Program-made: the position numbers and the translations under genes | Assembly (NCBI GenBank): GCA_947652605.1 | Contig: OX393581.1 | Coordinates: 24,732,788 to 24,796,787, forward strand | DNA from: Elmis aenea | Taxonomy: Eukaryota; Arthropoda; Insecta; Coleoptera; Elmidae | DNA length: 64,000 nucleotides | Direction of reading: 5' to 3' | In this document: positions 35,264 to 46,334 of the stretch, in pieces | How positions within the stretch are numbered: the stretch's first letter is position 1 | Layout: the number at the start of each line of letters is the position of its first letter | Notes under the pieces: model-generated | Database searches by the model: none | The model's input: only the letters and a program-made list of their open reading frames with translations | Told to the model about the DNA's origin: nothing

Positions 35264-36340
35264 ATTTGCAAAAATTTTGGACAGCTATAAAAAAAGTCTA
35301 TAAAGTTTTTAAACAAAGTTAAGGCAGACCTGCAATGCTTGATGTGTCTTTAATATTTTTTGAAAACTTGAAGACTTGCACAACTTTTAGGTTTTATCAA
35401 AAAAAAGCATTTGTGTAAAATTTTCCAAAACTTTAATCAGTTATAGAAAAAAGTCTATAACGTTTCTAAACAATGTAAAGACAAATTTCTAGTGCTTAAA
35501 GTTCCTTAACATTTTAATTTTGAATAAAATTGCTCAGCTTTTGATTATTACCCCAAAAAAGGCTATACTACACCAGAGGTTCATTTTCAAAATTTTGTAC
35601 AGCAATTAAAAAACAATTAAGAAGATTCTGAACAAAACAAAGGCCAGTTTGTAGTTTTCGAGTATACTTAATTATTTTTTTATTTGGAGACAACTACGCA
35701 ACTTTTGAATTTTTATGAAAACCTAGACCTTTAAATAATTTTTAAAAACTTTGATTGTTTACAAAAAAATTAGAAAATTTCTAAACTTTATAAGGATAAG
35801 TTTATAGTGTTTGAAATGTCCTTAACCCTCTTATTTTGGAGACAATTACTAAACTTTTAATTATAACCAAAAACAAATCCTATGCCATGTGTATAGACAC
35901 GTGGTTAATTTTTAAAATTTTAAACAACAATTTAAAAAAAGAAAGATTCTAAACAAAGCAAAGGTTAATTTGTAGTGTTCAATTTTTACTAAAAACACTG
36001 CTAGAGTATAAACTTAGATAATTTTCAAAAGTTTTGGGCATCAATAAAATAAATTCTAGCAAGTTTCTAAACAATCTAAAGGTAAATGTAAAGTATTTTG
36101 AGTATCATTAGGCTTTATAAATAACTTTATTACCCAAATTTTGTATTTTGATTAAAGAAAATTCCTATACTATATAATAAGGTAGTTTTCAAAAAATTTT
36201 TAGTCATAAAAAAAATTAGAAAAATTCTCAACAAAGTAAAGGTGGACTTCTTGTGCCTTGACTGCCCTTAACCTTTTTTTTTAATTTTTCGAGACAATTA
36301 CACAACTTTTAAATTTGTATCCAATAAAAATGTAAGACTA
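35264..36340. repeat. Decayed satellite array, about 155-bp period
   Basis: At least seven diverged tandem units are visible. The landmark TCTAAACAAAGTAAAGG recurs near 35316, 35476, 35631, 35786, 35952, 36070 and 36226, so spacing is mostly 155-165 bases. Each unit also has a CAAAATTTTGGACAGCTATAAAAAA-type phrase (given in part) and ACTTTTGAATTTTT. Dispersed copies occur at 11741..12147, 13030..13260, 18300..18690, 19790..20210 and 32301..32595. Confidence 0.65.
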
Positions 36341-36407
36341 TACACACAATAAACATTATCTACTTTAAAGTGTGCTTGTCGCTTGGAAGATTTTGTCGCG
36401 GTTGTAG

Positions 36408-36545
36408 TCCTTTAATTAAAATTTCTATTTACACGCTACGGTGTCCTTTGTGATCCATTTCCGCCTTTTCATAAATAATTCTTTATTTTGTAAACGTCTG
36501 CACGTTCTTTAATCCTTTCAAAACGCTTTAGCAGTTGCCGCCGAG
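36408..36545 (+). promoter_or_regulatory. Duplicated conserved element 2, copy a
   Basis: This is the inverted partner of 38980..39099. Identical blocks are TCCTTTAATTAA (36408..36419), a 26-nt core (36471..36496) containing ATAAATAATTC, TTTATTTTG and the forkhead-type TGTAAACG, and AATCCTTTCAAA (36511..36522). Blocks are separated by 51 and 14 nt here against 49 and 12 nt in the partner, with diverged linkers. There are no terminal repeats, CAGGG ends or open frame. This is the pattern of duplicated cis-regulatory modules under selection; homeodomain, Caudal-like TTTATT and Fox sites would suit an slp-linked enhancer. Confidence 0.6.
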
Positions 36546-38979
36546 AAATCACAAAAAGAATATGAGCCATACCCACATGGATATCCAGGAGTGTAGGTAC
36601 ATATCGAAAAGGCGGCAAACTTTTAACAAATATAACAAAATAATAGTTATATTGGCCTTAATGATCAATTTTTTTGTCTTAATTTGCTTAAACCTATATA
36701 CAAATTAATATAATTTAGTAAAAGTATAGGCTTAAAAATTAATAATTATAAGTTTTTCAATTTTGTGTCTTCTAATCTAAAGGACTTTTGACCCAAAACT
36801 AAAATAACTACGTTATAATTGAAATTAATTCGTTTAAGATACAATGTTCAGTAATTTTCAAGAAACATTTTGATAGATGATCTAGCAGCCGTGTAACTGC
36901 GTTAATATGTGAAAAATATCAACGTAATTAATTATTGTAAACACTTTACATTTGCAACTAGGACAGAAATGTCCTTTAATATACATTTTAATGTCGACAG
37001 ATAGCAGTAGTTTCAAACTAAAGGAATGCTCTGTTCTTTCTTGTTTAAGGCTTTATATCTGAAATAAAATTTACCAGATAAATAACGAGGTTACGGAGGT
37101 ATTACAAGATCTGCAGGTAAAAAACATGGCAATAAAGGGTTTTAAATATACGTCTGAAATTGCAAAGATTTGTTAGTTTATTTACCAAACATCAAGAAAC
37201 CGAACTGGATTTAAATTTTCTATGTTGTCCAAACTATTTTGAAGTTATCTTTATCTGCGATAGTATTTCAAAAAGAGGATAAACAGATTACTATAACACA
37301 AGTCCCAAGTTCTAAGCTGATTATGTCAATCTGCTGGGCACTTGGCGAAGATGAAAACTAACCGACACAAGCAATAAGCAGCTTATAAGGACCTCCGGGT
37401 CTCAGCTTGCCGCACGACTTATGTGTGGTCTATACTAATTATTTTGAATAGGCACAATCCTTAGTTGATCCTTATTAGACAACAAATTTGAATGACCGAT
37501 TACAACACAAACCTCTCAAATTTAATTCGAAAACTTTTCGACATTCCCTTTTAAAAAATCTCCTGAGCATGGACTAGATACTTTTTATTATTTACCAATA
37601 CATAAAGCATTGTTAATTCTTAAGTGCAACTCTTTATTATTTGTTAACACCAACACATTTTTTGTGCTAAAAGTTTATATTTTGTGATGTTTAGATAAAG
37701 AAAATAATTGTTTGAAGGGAAAACCCAATGAATAACAAACATACTTAACGTGTTAACAGATCGTGTTTATTTTTTGTCAATATACATGCCAGGAAGACTG
37801 TATTTCCGGAAGGATAGGCACATTAGTTAATGGATTTATTCATAAATATCATGTATATGGCACTATAATGTCCGCCTGTGCAAATCACATTTTATGACAG
37901 CTCTTTTATCCACACCATTAGCATATCATTGTTGATTTTAGATCTATTCATTTATTTAAATCAATTTTTATTATATTTATGTAATAAACTCCACTAATTT
38001 GACGTCTAAAGAAAACAAAAGTTGAACAATGAACTGCAGAAAACACATTTGTAACAGTAATTGCTTTCAAATAAGTTTAAAAACACAGATATAACTCATA
38101 ACTATTTAGTATTAAGTTTAATACTTTGTTACTCTATATAAATTGATGACCGAACTACTTAAATAAACTTGCTTAATTATTTGGATACAAAGTCACGTAA
38201 TAGTAGAAATTATAGAGTTAAGTTTACTATAAATATTTAAATTTCATCGCCTCTCTCAAGGAATAGAGTTCGTACTCTATTATTTTTTTGAGTTTTACAA
38301 ATTGAAGTGACAACAATTAAATTTATACGCCTACTCTCTCCACTTGAATTCAGTTCTGACAAATCCTTACAATTGATTGTGTTAAAGTGCTAATACAGTC
38401 GGCATCAAGACGATTACAGGCTTCTTTGTGTGTTGCTGCATTTGTTGAGGTACAGAGAAGTATCGCGTTACATTCACCACCCTTATTACTTATCAACAGC
38501 TTTTTTTTAACCCTATGTGGCTTTTGAATTAGTTGGATCTTTAATTAATAAGTAGCGGATTTATTTTATTCAACCATATAAAATGTATTTAACGTCATTA
38601 TCTCAAGTTTGTTGTTCTTTAAAAAACAAATTATTGTTGCTACATCTATCTTCAAGAAAGTTACATGGTAATACACTTTCAAATTTTTAAATAGATTGTG
38701 TAAAGCTGTAAAAATATTATACCAATAATTGAATAAAATTTGAGTTAGTTAATTTATGCCTTAAAAACTTATCTGTGGCTTAAGTTAGTGATGTTACGAA
38801 TTTTTCACAAATGGAAACTTCTGCTTGAAAAACTTATTAACATTACTAATTTGTTTTATAGCGGATTTTTACACGTTAGAGATTATAGTAATCTATTTGT
38901 GTAATAATTCCAAAGAATCCGACATTCGCTAAATCGAAATATTTTATTTTTATTGGGAACGTGTGAGCCGACCAAGGCG
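36546..38979. other. Unique-looking non-coding region between the two copies of element 2
   Basis: No gene is recognised. GC-richer islands at about 37300-37440 (GGACCTCCGGGTCTCAGC) and about 37860-37925 (TGTGCAAATCACATTTTATGAC, CTTTTATCCAC) have no transposon features and could be further regulatory elements. The rest is AT-rich. Confidence 0.35.
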
Positions 38980-39099
38980 GTACTCACCTTTGAAAGGATT
39001 AGTTGAGCGCGGCGTTTACAAAATAAAGAATTATTTATTGAAATCGGCTTCAGCTGTTAGGACGTGACAAAAAAGTAAGCAGATATCTTAATTAAAGGA
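38980..39099 (-). promoter_or_regulatory. Duplicated conserved element 2, copy b (inverted)
   Basis: Read on the minus strand, the blocks appear in the same order as in copy a: TCCTTTAATTAA (39088..39099), the 26-nt core with TGTAAACG (39013..39038) and AATCCTTTCAAA (38989..39000). A weaker ACCGCC match follows. Linkers differ but have nearly the same lengths. CAGCTG in the linker is present only in this copy. The two copies lie about 2.5 kb apart in opposite orientation. Confidence 0.6.
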
Positions 39100-39553
39100 A
39101 GAGAGAAATACGATATGTGTCGATAAATATTATACTTCGGCTGTCTTTGATTTATGCCGCATTATCGGGCTTACATCAAATATTTAAAATAGTAAATAAC
39201 GAACTGAATCCAATATGAAGCGTTATAAACAAATTTATCTGTTCGTTAGGTGTATTTTGATGTTACAAGGATTTAAGTGTTGTAATTAAAACAATTTAAA
39301 TTATGTATGTTTAAAAATTATAGGTAAATATAAAAAGTACCCTCATAAGTAATCAATTACTCCTATTTCAAAATTTAACACACACATATGTCTATTTTTT
39401 TATTACTTATTATTATACTAGACCTTTTATCACCTCTTCTGTAAATTTTGAATTTCTCTCTCATAAAAATGTACTGGCTGTGCTAAAAAATATGATTCGA
39501 GATTAACTTGACCAACACTGACATTTTGAAAGTTTATATTTTTGAGGGTATGT
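39100..39553. other. AT-rich non-coding stretch
   Basis: No gene, repeat end or conserved block is recognised here. Confidence 0.35.
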
Positions 39554-40150
39554 TATACAGGGTGGATGGGTGGACCAAATTCGAATGTTTTACGGGGTAT
39601 CTCGGTTACCGTAATAGTTAGCAAAAATCTGATATTATTAATTTTGTTGAGAAAAGAACGCCTATAAAACCGATTTTTTATATCGCTTTCCATATTAGCA
39701 TTACAGACGAACAATAAACTTCAACATTTTTTAAAATTTACTTGGAAATGACGTTTAGTGTTTAGTTGTTTAATAAATGCAAACACCACTTTACGAAATC
39801 ATGACAAACTTTGGTAAAGAAATTTTTCCAAAATTAGTTATATCTCGGTTATTTTTTGCAACGAATATATAAAACTATATATTTTTGAAAAGCTAAAAAT
39901 ATTCTCTTTCATATAAAGTCATAGCTAACTAGGGTTTCTATTTAAAAAAAAAAAGTTTACTTCATATCTCGAAAGTCTCGCTCGCTGAAAAAATAATAAT
40001 TTTGTTTTTAAATTAAGCATGAAATCTGTATAAAAACCTTAATAGCATTTTGTTCTATTTTAATAAATAAAGAAGTTATAGTCAATTTTCAACAATGATG
40101 AAATTTCATTTTCGTCTCTAGTGCCAAAATGGAAAGCGATATAAAAAATT
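39554..40150. mobile_element. CAGGG-ended repeat, copy 2 of the GGTGGACCAAATTC family
   Basis: The left end is TATACAGGGTGGATGGGTGG. An inverted pair (ATATCGCTTTCCAT near 39678 and ATGGAAAGCGATAT near 40130) marks fold-back arms. Extensive similarity to 32596..33110 defines the family. The far right end is not clear because the sequence runs into the next element. Confidence 0.55.
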
Positions 40151-40202
40151 GCATTCGACAATTGATGTGAAACTCAAATGCCTTGCCTCTAGTGTTTTCA
40201 TA

Positions 40203-41395
40203 TCGAATACCGGTACCCGGGTACTCGGTATTTTCTTCGTATTTTTGAGTACCCGGGCAATTTTGTTTGGCTATTCCAGCATTAGTTGAAAAATTGTTGT
40301 TATTAATTCACGAACATCATATCCTGGTTGATCATCGTCCCGCTTGGCACGAGACGATGATCTCCCGATAGATAGTTTAGAAATGTCGGTAAAGAATAAG
40401 GAAGTATAAAACCAACATTAAAACTTGGGAAACTCTGCAAAAGTTTTCTTTTGGTCAATTTAGAGAATACCGCTGTGCACCGCACAAGAATATTTATAGC
40501 AATAAAATGTCTGTGACGTAATATTATTCATTTTAATTTAAATTTTTCGCTAATAGTAGAGGGTCCTGCAACAGTGCTTTCAGGCTTTCCTAGCGCCCCA
40601 CCCGTAGGAGCTAAAAAAAAAAAACTTTTGGACATAAAATTATTGGTTTGAAAAGATCTACGTCGTTAAATTATTTTCAGCAATACAGGGTGTCCAATTT
40701 TTACGCTAAAGCAAAAAAAAAATTTTTTTTTGGAACTCTTTATTTTTTTAGGTTTTTTGATGTAATTTTTTAACCTCTACATTAATGTCTGTTCACTTTC
40801 TGATTTTGTGTCAGTGTTGCCAATTTATAATTAATTTCCGAAAAATCCTATACATAAGCAGGCTTTACTTTAAAAAATCGTAGCGACCTCGTTGTTTGAA
40901 GTTAAGAAATAAGTTTTAGCAATAATATTAGTCCGGTTAAAGAGCAACATTTTGATAATAAAAATTTTTAATTTAGTCACACAAAAATGCCAAACTTTTT
41001 CCAAACGTAACTACCCTTATTTTATTCCGCTATTCAATAGCCTTTTTCTCCTCTTCAATTTTTATAGGGATATCCTATGTCTAAATCCCGTAGTTATTGA
41101 GATATTGAATACTTTTCACAAAAGTAACCATTTAATAACATTTTATGTACCGAAGTAGGCCGCGCTGATGCAAAACAAATGCCAAAATGTAAGCAAGTAA
41201 TTTTATGACGTAGATCTTTTCTAACCAATAATTTTATATCCTAAAGTTTTTTTCTCTATTTGCTACGGGTGGGGCCCTAGGAAAGCCCAACGCACTGTTG
41301 CAGAACCCGGTATATGCGTAAAAATAGCCGGGTACGCGGTTAACCGGATAGCTCGACAAAATACAAGTATTACTCGAATACCTGAGTACCAAAAA
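40203..41395. mobile_element. Possible hAT-like element with CCGGGTACC-type ends
   Basis: The left part reads ATCGAATACCGGTACCCGGGTACTCGG and the right part reads CCGGGTACGCGGTTAACC then ACTCGAATACCTGAGTACC. These are imperfect inverted sequences flanking the nested fold-back at 40558..41313. Boundaries and target duplications are not defined, so the call is tentative. Confidence 0.35.
40558..41313. mobile_element. Fold-back element (GGTCCTGCAACAGTGC ends)
   Basis: The left arm GGGTCCTGCAACAGTGCTTT...GGCTTTCCTAGCGCCCCACCC and the right arm GGGTGGGGCCCTAGGAAAGCC...GCACTGTTGCAGAACCCGGTATA are inverted. Further inverted matches include AAAATTATTGGTTTGAAAAGATCTACGTC (given only in part) against GACGTAGATCTTTTCTAACC. 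An inner CAATACAGGGTGTCC near 40681 is a second-level end. There is no coding capacity. Confidence 0.75.
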
Positions 41396-41808
41396 ATCAA
41401 AAAAATGGAGGCGCTGTTAGCCGAAACACATTTCCGATACCTTAAAAGTGACTTTGCCCTGACGACGAAGTGTCCCCAAGTGTGTCAACAATTTCTTCCG
41501 TGGTCAATCTTGCATCCGATTCTACCAGCAATTTCAAAGAACCATTATCGAATTTAGCAAGCTGCCCTTTTTGTACACTATCAGATAAGTTAAAATCACC
41601 ACTAAATCAACGTTTGCACTTATTGACCTTTAAACGTCCCCGTAGGTATAACTTTTTTTTTGCAATTTTTGCGTTAAATCCCGATCGAAAATGAAACAAC
41701 ATGCAATCATGTACGTGTTCTTCTAAGGATTGGTAGTCCACTATTTGGTTTTGGGATAATAGAAACCTTTTTTTTGTTCAAAACATTAAATTTACAATCT
41801 GCTTTACT
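41396..41808. other. Non-coding stretch
   Basis: A 74-codon frame at 41470..41694 (plus) has a Ser-rich, unfamiliar sequence and no neighbours to support it. I see no transposon end in the interval itself. Confidence 0.3.
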
Positions 41809-42696
41809 AAAGGGTGTTTCAATAAGACGGAAATATGTTAACAGTAAATAAGACAATGTTAATTTAGATTTTTTTAATTTTTTTTTATTGAATCATATTA
41901 TTTGGCACATGGCAATTATGTGTGAAAGATAATATCGCCCAAATGTTCACCAAGACTTCGGCAACACACCTCCACAAGATGGTCAAAATTTTTGATGACA
42001 TCTCTGCATACTTGCTCCTCGATCACCAATATGCCTTATTATCTCATCCTTTAGCTGTTGAATTGTTGTTGGCTTGTTGGCATAGACGTTGCTCTTGAGA
42101 TAAGCCCAAGAAAGAAGTCCAAAGGCGTCAAATCGCATGGTCTTGGTGGCCAATTGACTTCGCTGTTTTGCTCTTACATCCAATCGGCGAACGTACGGCG
42201 CTTCAAATGGTCCGCAGGCTTCAGTTCTTGAGTAAATTTTGTGAGCATGTAGAGACAAATCTTTCTTCAAAATTCGATGTAACGTGGTTGCGGAGAGGCT
42301 CAATTCCTGTGCGCGATTACGAATAGAGGTGTCTGTACTCTCGGCCACATTCTCGCGAACTGCAGCAATGTTTTCAGCTGAACGACGTACACGAGCATGC
42401 AATGGTGCTTTTACATCTGTCACCGACCCAGTTTGTTTGAATTTTTGAACAATTTTTACAATTGCACTCTCGGCCGATTATGCTGACCAAAAATATCGCG
42501 AAGTGCATTTCTGTTTTAAAGCCCATTTTCGTAATAGGCTTCAATAACTTTAACACGTTGTTCGATTGTCAATCTTCCCATGGTTAAAATTGCCAAAGAC
42601 TGAACTTGTCAAATGTCAAAACCAGATGCCAAAATCTTTTGACGTTAAAGCCTAATTCACATTTAACATCTTTCCGTGTTATTAAAACAACCTTTA
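41809..42696 (-). mobile_element. Internally deleted mariner-like element
   Basis: The terminal inverted repeats are AAAGGGTGTTTCAATAAGACGGAAATATG on the left and CTTTCCGTGTTATTAAAACAACCTTTA on the right. The interior encodes, on the minus strand, the start and end of a mariner-like transposase with the middle missing. At 888 bases it is too short for a complete element of this type (about 1.3 kb usual). Confidence 0.8.
41983..42581 (-). pseudogene. Mariner-like transposase with catalytic core deleted
   Basis: Read on the minus strand from ATG 42581, MGRLTIEQRVKVIEAYYENG begins the first helix-turn-helix. After frameshifts the frame resumes as ADVKAP-like sequence and RSAENIAAVRENVAE, then ELSLSATTLHRILKKDLSLHAHKI, the second helix-turn-helix. 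It then jumps to the C-terminal region recognisable as PPRPCDLTPLDFF in one frame and LKSNVYANKPTTIQQLKDEI in another. The two upstream catalytic acidic positions are deleted, and several frameshifts separate the remaining parts. It is non-functional but could mark a family with active members elsewhere. Confidence 0.75.
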
Positions 42697-42959
42697 TTAT
42701 ATACGACAACAAAACACGTTGACGATTAGGAATACCCTGTATTTTATTTTAATTATAATTTGAACAAATTTTGCTTTAATGATGACATTTAGAGTGCAAA
42801 TAATGTGTAACTAAACTTTAAGGCCCCTTGTTTCAGTCTAAACAACATTCGATTTTTCTTTGAATTAAGTTGAAAGAATTTGCACTTTATCCATTTTTCC
42901 TAAAAACATTAAAGTCGTAATTTAAATAATTTGAGAGCTAATAATTGCTTTTAAGGGCA

Positions 42960-44615
42960 TAAATAACGATGTAATAAGTTTAAAGTGCCATTTTCTTTAG
43001 AAAACTTATAAAAACATTTTTACCATTTATCAACGTTTTTAAAAATTTGCCAAGTGTATACTCTTGAAACTTTCTTTTGGTCAAAACTTCGTAAAATGTG
43101 CATTTGGCTTTATTGTTTGTAAATATGTTAAACAGTGTCTACTAATGCATAACAACTACAAGTTGTTAAGACACCGATTATAAATATTTTTTACAGCGCA
43201 TCAAAATTTTTAAACTTCTACATTTAAAATTATCGTTCTCAAAATTTCGAAAATTGCGCTTTATTACTAACAAGGAAAGGTCACGATACGTTGTCGCTAG
43301 AATTTGATTCCGGCTGTGTTTATTACATCAAGAGCATCAAAACTAAATGTTTTCCAGAGTTATACGTGCCACTGGCCATTACCTTCGGAAAAATAGGGGA
43401 AAAACTGAAAAGTTGAATAATAAAAGTAATTATTGCGATCGCGTTGGCCATGAAACCGTCAAAGATAAAATCGAAATTCTTCTATTTACCAATGCGCGCA
43501 TCCATTCCAAGTAAAATGGTGCAAAGTTTTTGAAAAAATCTTAAACGGTTCCAAAGAAAAACGCAAAAAACGAGGCCTTTGTAAAAACGGTTTTCCCTAT
43601 GTTAAACGCCTATGCAAGTCGCATAGATATAGTAATACAGATATACGACAACTTCTCAATTCATAGCGCTTATGCAGGGGTTTCGTTTTTGACGTTTTTC
43701 TCCGGAACCGTTCAAGATTTTTTTAAAAACTTTACACTATTTTACTTGCAAAGGATGCGCCTATTGGTAAATAGAAAATTTCGATTTTATCTCTGACGGT
43801 TTCATGGCCAATGCGATCGCAAAAATGACCTTTTTGTACCAATTTTTCAGTTTTTCCCCTATTTTTCCGAAGGTAATGGCCAGTGGCACGTATAACTCTG
43901 GAAAACATTTAGTTTTGATGTCCTTGATGTAATAAACACAGCCGGAATCAAATTCTAGCGATAACGTATCGTGACCTTCCCTTGTAAGTATTACTATTAA
44001 AAATGTTCATAACAGTTCATCAATTTTTTTTTTAATGCTTCCCAAAATGGAAATCTATGAAACGGAACTATTGTTGTCAACAATTATAAGTTTGTGCATT
44101 GGACTTTATTATTTGTGAAAATGTTTACTGAATGCATTGCAACTACAAAGTTGTTTAGAAAACAATTAAAAATACTTTTTACAGCTCCTTTTTAAATATT
44201 TTTTATGCGTCTACCCCAGGAACTATTCTTGTCAACATTTTGAAAACTGTGCATTCTGTTTGATTGTTGAAATGTTAAACGGTGTATAGTAAATGCATAA
44301 CAACTACAAAGTTGTTCAATGACCGATTATAAATATTTTTTACAGCCTTTTATAGACGTTTAAGACTTTGCCATTTGTATCTTGCAACCATCGTTTTCAA
44401 AATTTCGAAAATCGTACATTTGGCTTTGTTAACTGTCAAAACAGCAAACAGTGTCTACTCAATGCATACCAATTACGAAGTTGTTCGAAAATCAATTAAA
44501 AATATTTTCATAAGCATGTCGAATGTTAAAAAATTTGCTAAGTGTATAACCTTCAAAATTTCGAAATGTGCGCATTTGACCTTGTTATTTGTAAAAATGG
44601 TAAACACTAAACAAT
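42960..44615. repeat. Decayed satellite array, about 165-bp period, split by a fold-back
   Basis: Units contain AATGCATAACAACTACAAAGTTGTT followed by ATTAAAAATATTTTTTACAGC and CAAAATTTCGAAAA...GCATTTGGCTTTGTT. The AATGCAT landmark falls near 43144, 44131, 44292 and 44461, with spacing of 161-169 where uninterrupted. The fold-back at 43267..43990 is inserted into the array, and the mariner element at 44616 ends it. Confidence 0.6.
43267..43990. mobile_element. Fold-back MITE (GGTCACGATACGTTG family), copy 2
   Basis: The left arm reads ACTAACAAGGAAAGGTCACG...TACGTGCCACTGGCC. The right arm reads GGCCAGTGGCACGTATAAC...CGTGACCTTCCCTTGTAAGT. Arms are inverted over most of the length. Copy 1 at 16061..16793 is highly similar, including the central TTTACTTGCAAAGGATGCGC-type stretches (given in part). 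There is no transposase. Confidence 0.85.
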
Positions 44616-46334
44616 ATACCGGGTGTTAACCACCAGCCGTGAACATAGGGAATTAACATTCGTTTTAACTGTTTTTCGAATTCCTGCTCCCCAATTGAAT
44701 TTATATTAAAATTAATGGTAACAATAGAAAGATAAAATTATTACGCATCATTTGAGACCATTAATAGGCTTAAATGTTTTATATTTAGTTTATAATTAAT
44801 ATTTTAAAATTGGATTAATTTTACAAATATAAGTAGCCATGACTGTCAATCTGACATTTTTGTTTTCATTAATTTTTGTTATTATCTGTCAATTTTTAAA
44901 TCAGCGAGTTATTTCTTTAACGACTGATTAAAATGAGTAATTACAATAACGAAGAAAGAGTTTTTATGGTTAAAACTTTTTACAGCGGCGTATCTTTGCG
45001 GAGACTACGAGATTTATTTTCCGTACAATTTATAAATCGCCCAATACTATCTACAACCACGATACAAAAATATGTGCAAAAATTTGTCTAGGACAGGGGT
45101 ATTTAAAATTTTTAAAAAAACACCGTTGTCATCCCTACAAATCGCAGTGTTACCAGGAACTTCTTCCTGCGGGTCAAGACTAGATTTTTTTTGTGAGGTA
45201 ATGCAAGAACGCGCCAACAACGATCGCAGTTTCTTTCATCAATTTGTTTTACCGACGAATCTACGTTTACTTTGAACAATAAACCAAATGCTCAAAATAG
45301 CAGATACTGGGCACAGGAAAATCCACACTGCTACATATCCACCAGAACGCAATATCCTCAAAAAATTAATATTTGGGCTGGCATTTTTAATTACCAAATT
45401 GTTGGTCCTTTTGAAATTGAGGGAAATTTAAATTCAGAAAAATATTTAGACCTTTTAATAACCAAGGTAGGTCCTGCGCTGAAAGAAGTTGCAAGAGAAA
45501 ATCTGGAGATCTGGTTCCAACATAACGGCTGTCCAGCCCATTACAGTTTAGATGTTACAAACTTTTTAAACGATTGTTTTCCCAATCGCTGGATTGGTAG
45601 AGGTGGAACAATAAATTGGCCAGCCAGATCTCCTGATTTAGCACCTTGTGACTTCTTTCTGTGGGGCCACCTTAAAAGTAATATTTATAAAAAACGCCAC
45701 CCAAATATTAATTCTTTAAAGAATGCAATAATAGCAGAATGAGCTTTAATTAATAACAGACAGCTAGCCTCTGTGAGAAACGGTTTTTATAATAGATTGG
45801 GATATTGTTTATGTAGATACGAATGGGGGGCTTTTTGAGTATTTATTGTAAAATGTATTCTTTTATATTTTTTGTTATTGTTTTTAATTTTAAGTTGATA
45901 TTTAAGTAATAATAGTGTCGACTCTTGTAATTAATCTCCACAAAGATGCGCCACTATAATGCTGTAAAAAGTTTTCACCATTAAAACTCTTCCTCTATTA
46001 TAGTTTTTTTTTTCATTTTAATCAAAACCGTTAAAGAAATAACTCGCTGATTTAAAAATTGACAGATAATAACAAAAATTAATGAAAACAAATGTCAGAT
46101 TGACAGTCATGGCTACTTATATTTGTAAAATTAATCCAATTTTAAAATATTAATTATAAACTAAATATTGAACATTTAAGCTTATTATTGGTCTCAAATG
46201 ATCTGTAATAATTTAAACTTTCTATTGTTACCATTAATTTTAATATAAATTCAATTGGGGAGCAGGAATCCGAAAAAAAGTTAAAATCAATGTTAATTCG
46301 CTATGTTCACGGCTGGTGGTTAACACCCGGTATA
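44616..46334 (+). mobile_element. Tc1/mariner-like transposon with about 380-bp inverted arms
   Basis: The left end TATACCGGGTGTTAACCACCAGCCGTGAAC and right end GTTCACGGCTGGTGGTTAACACCCGGTATA are perfect inverses (each given in part). The arms run about 380 bases, from 44616 to about 44998 and from about 45951 to 46334. They include the start of the transposase frame, so its N-terminus is also encoded backwards in the right arm. TA dinucleotides sit at both borders, as expected for TA-targeting insertion. Confidence 0.88.
44933..45742 (+). pseudogene. Tc1/mariner-like DDE transposase, degraded
   Basis: ATG 44933 opens MSNYNNEERVFMVKTFYSGV, the DNA-binding N-terminus of an IS630/Tc1/mariner transposase. 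After a TAG and frameshifts near 45090-45250 the catalytic part is readable. CFTDEST holds the first catalytic Asp, NIWAGIFNYQIVGPF follows, then WFQHNGCPAHY, then WPARSPDLAPCDFFLWG with the third catalytic Asp. In WFQHNGCPAHY the usual Asp after His is Asn, so a key catalytic residue is lost. The readable C-terminal frame runs 45272..45742. Broken frames plus the missing Asp make it inactive. Confidence 0.85.

Noticed and set aside
40303..40485. Possible hAT transposase C-terminus on the minus strand
   Set aside because: I compared it with the usual hAT dimerisation region and could not find the conserved motifs.
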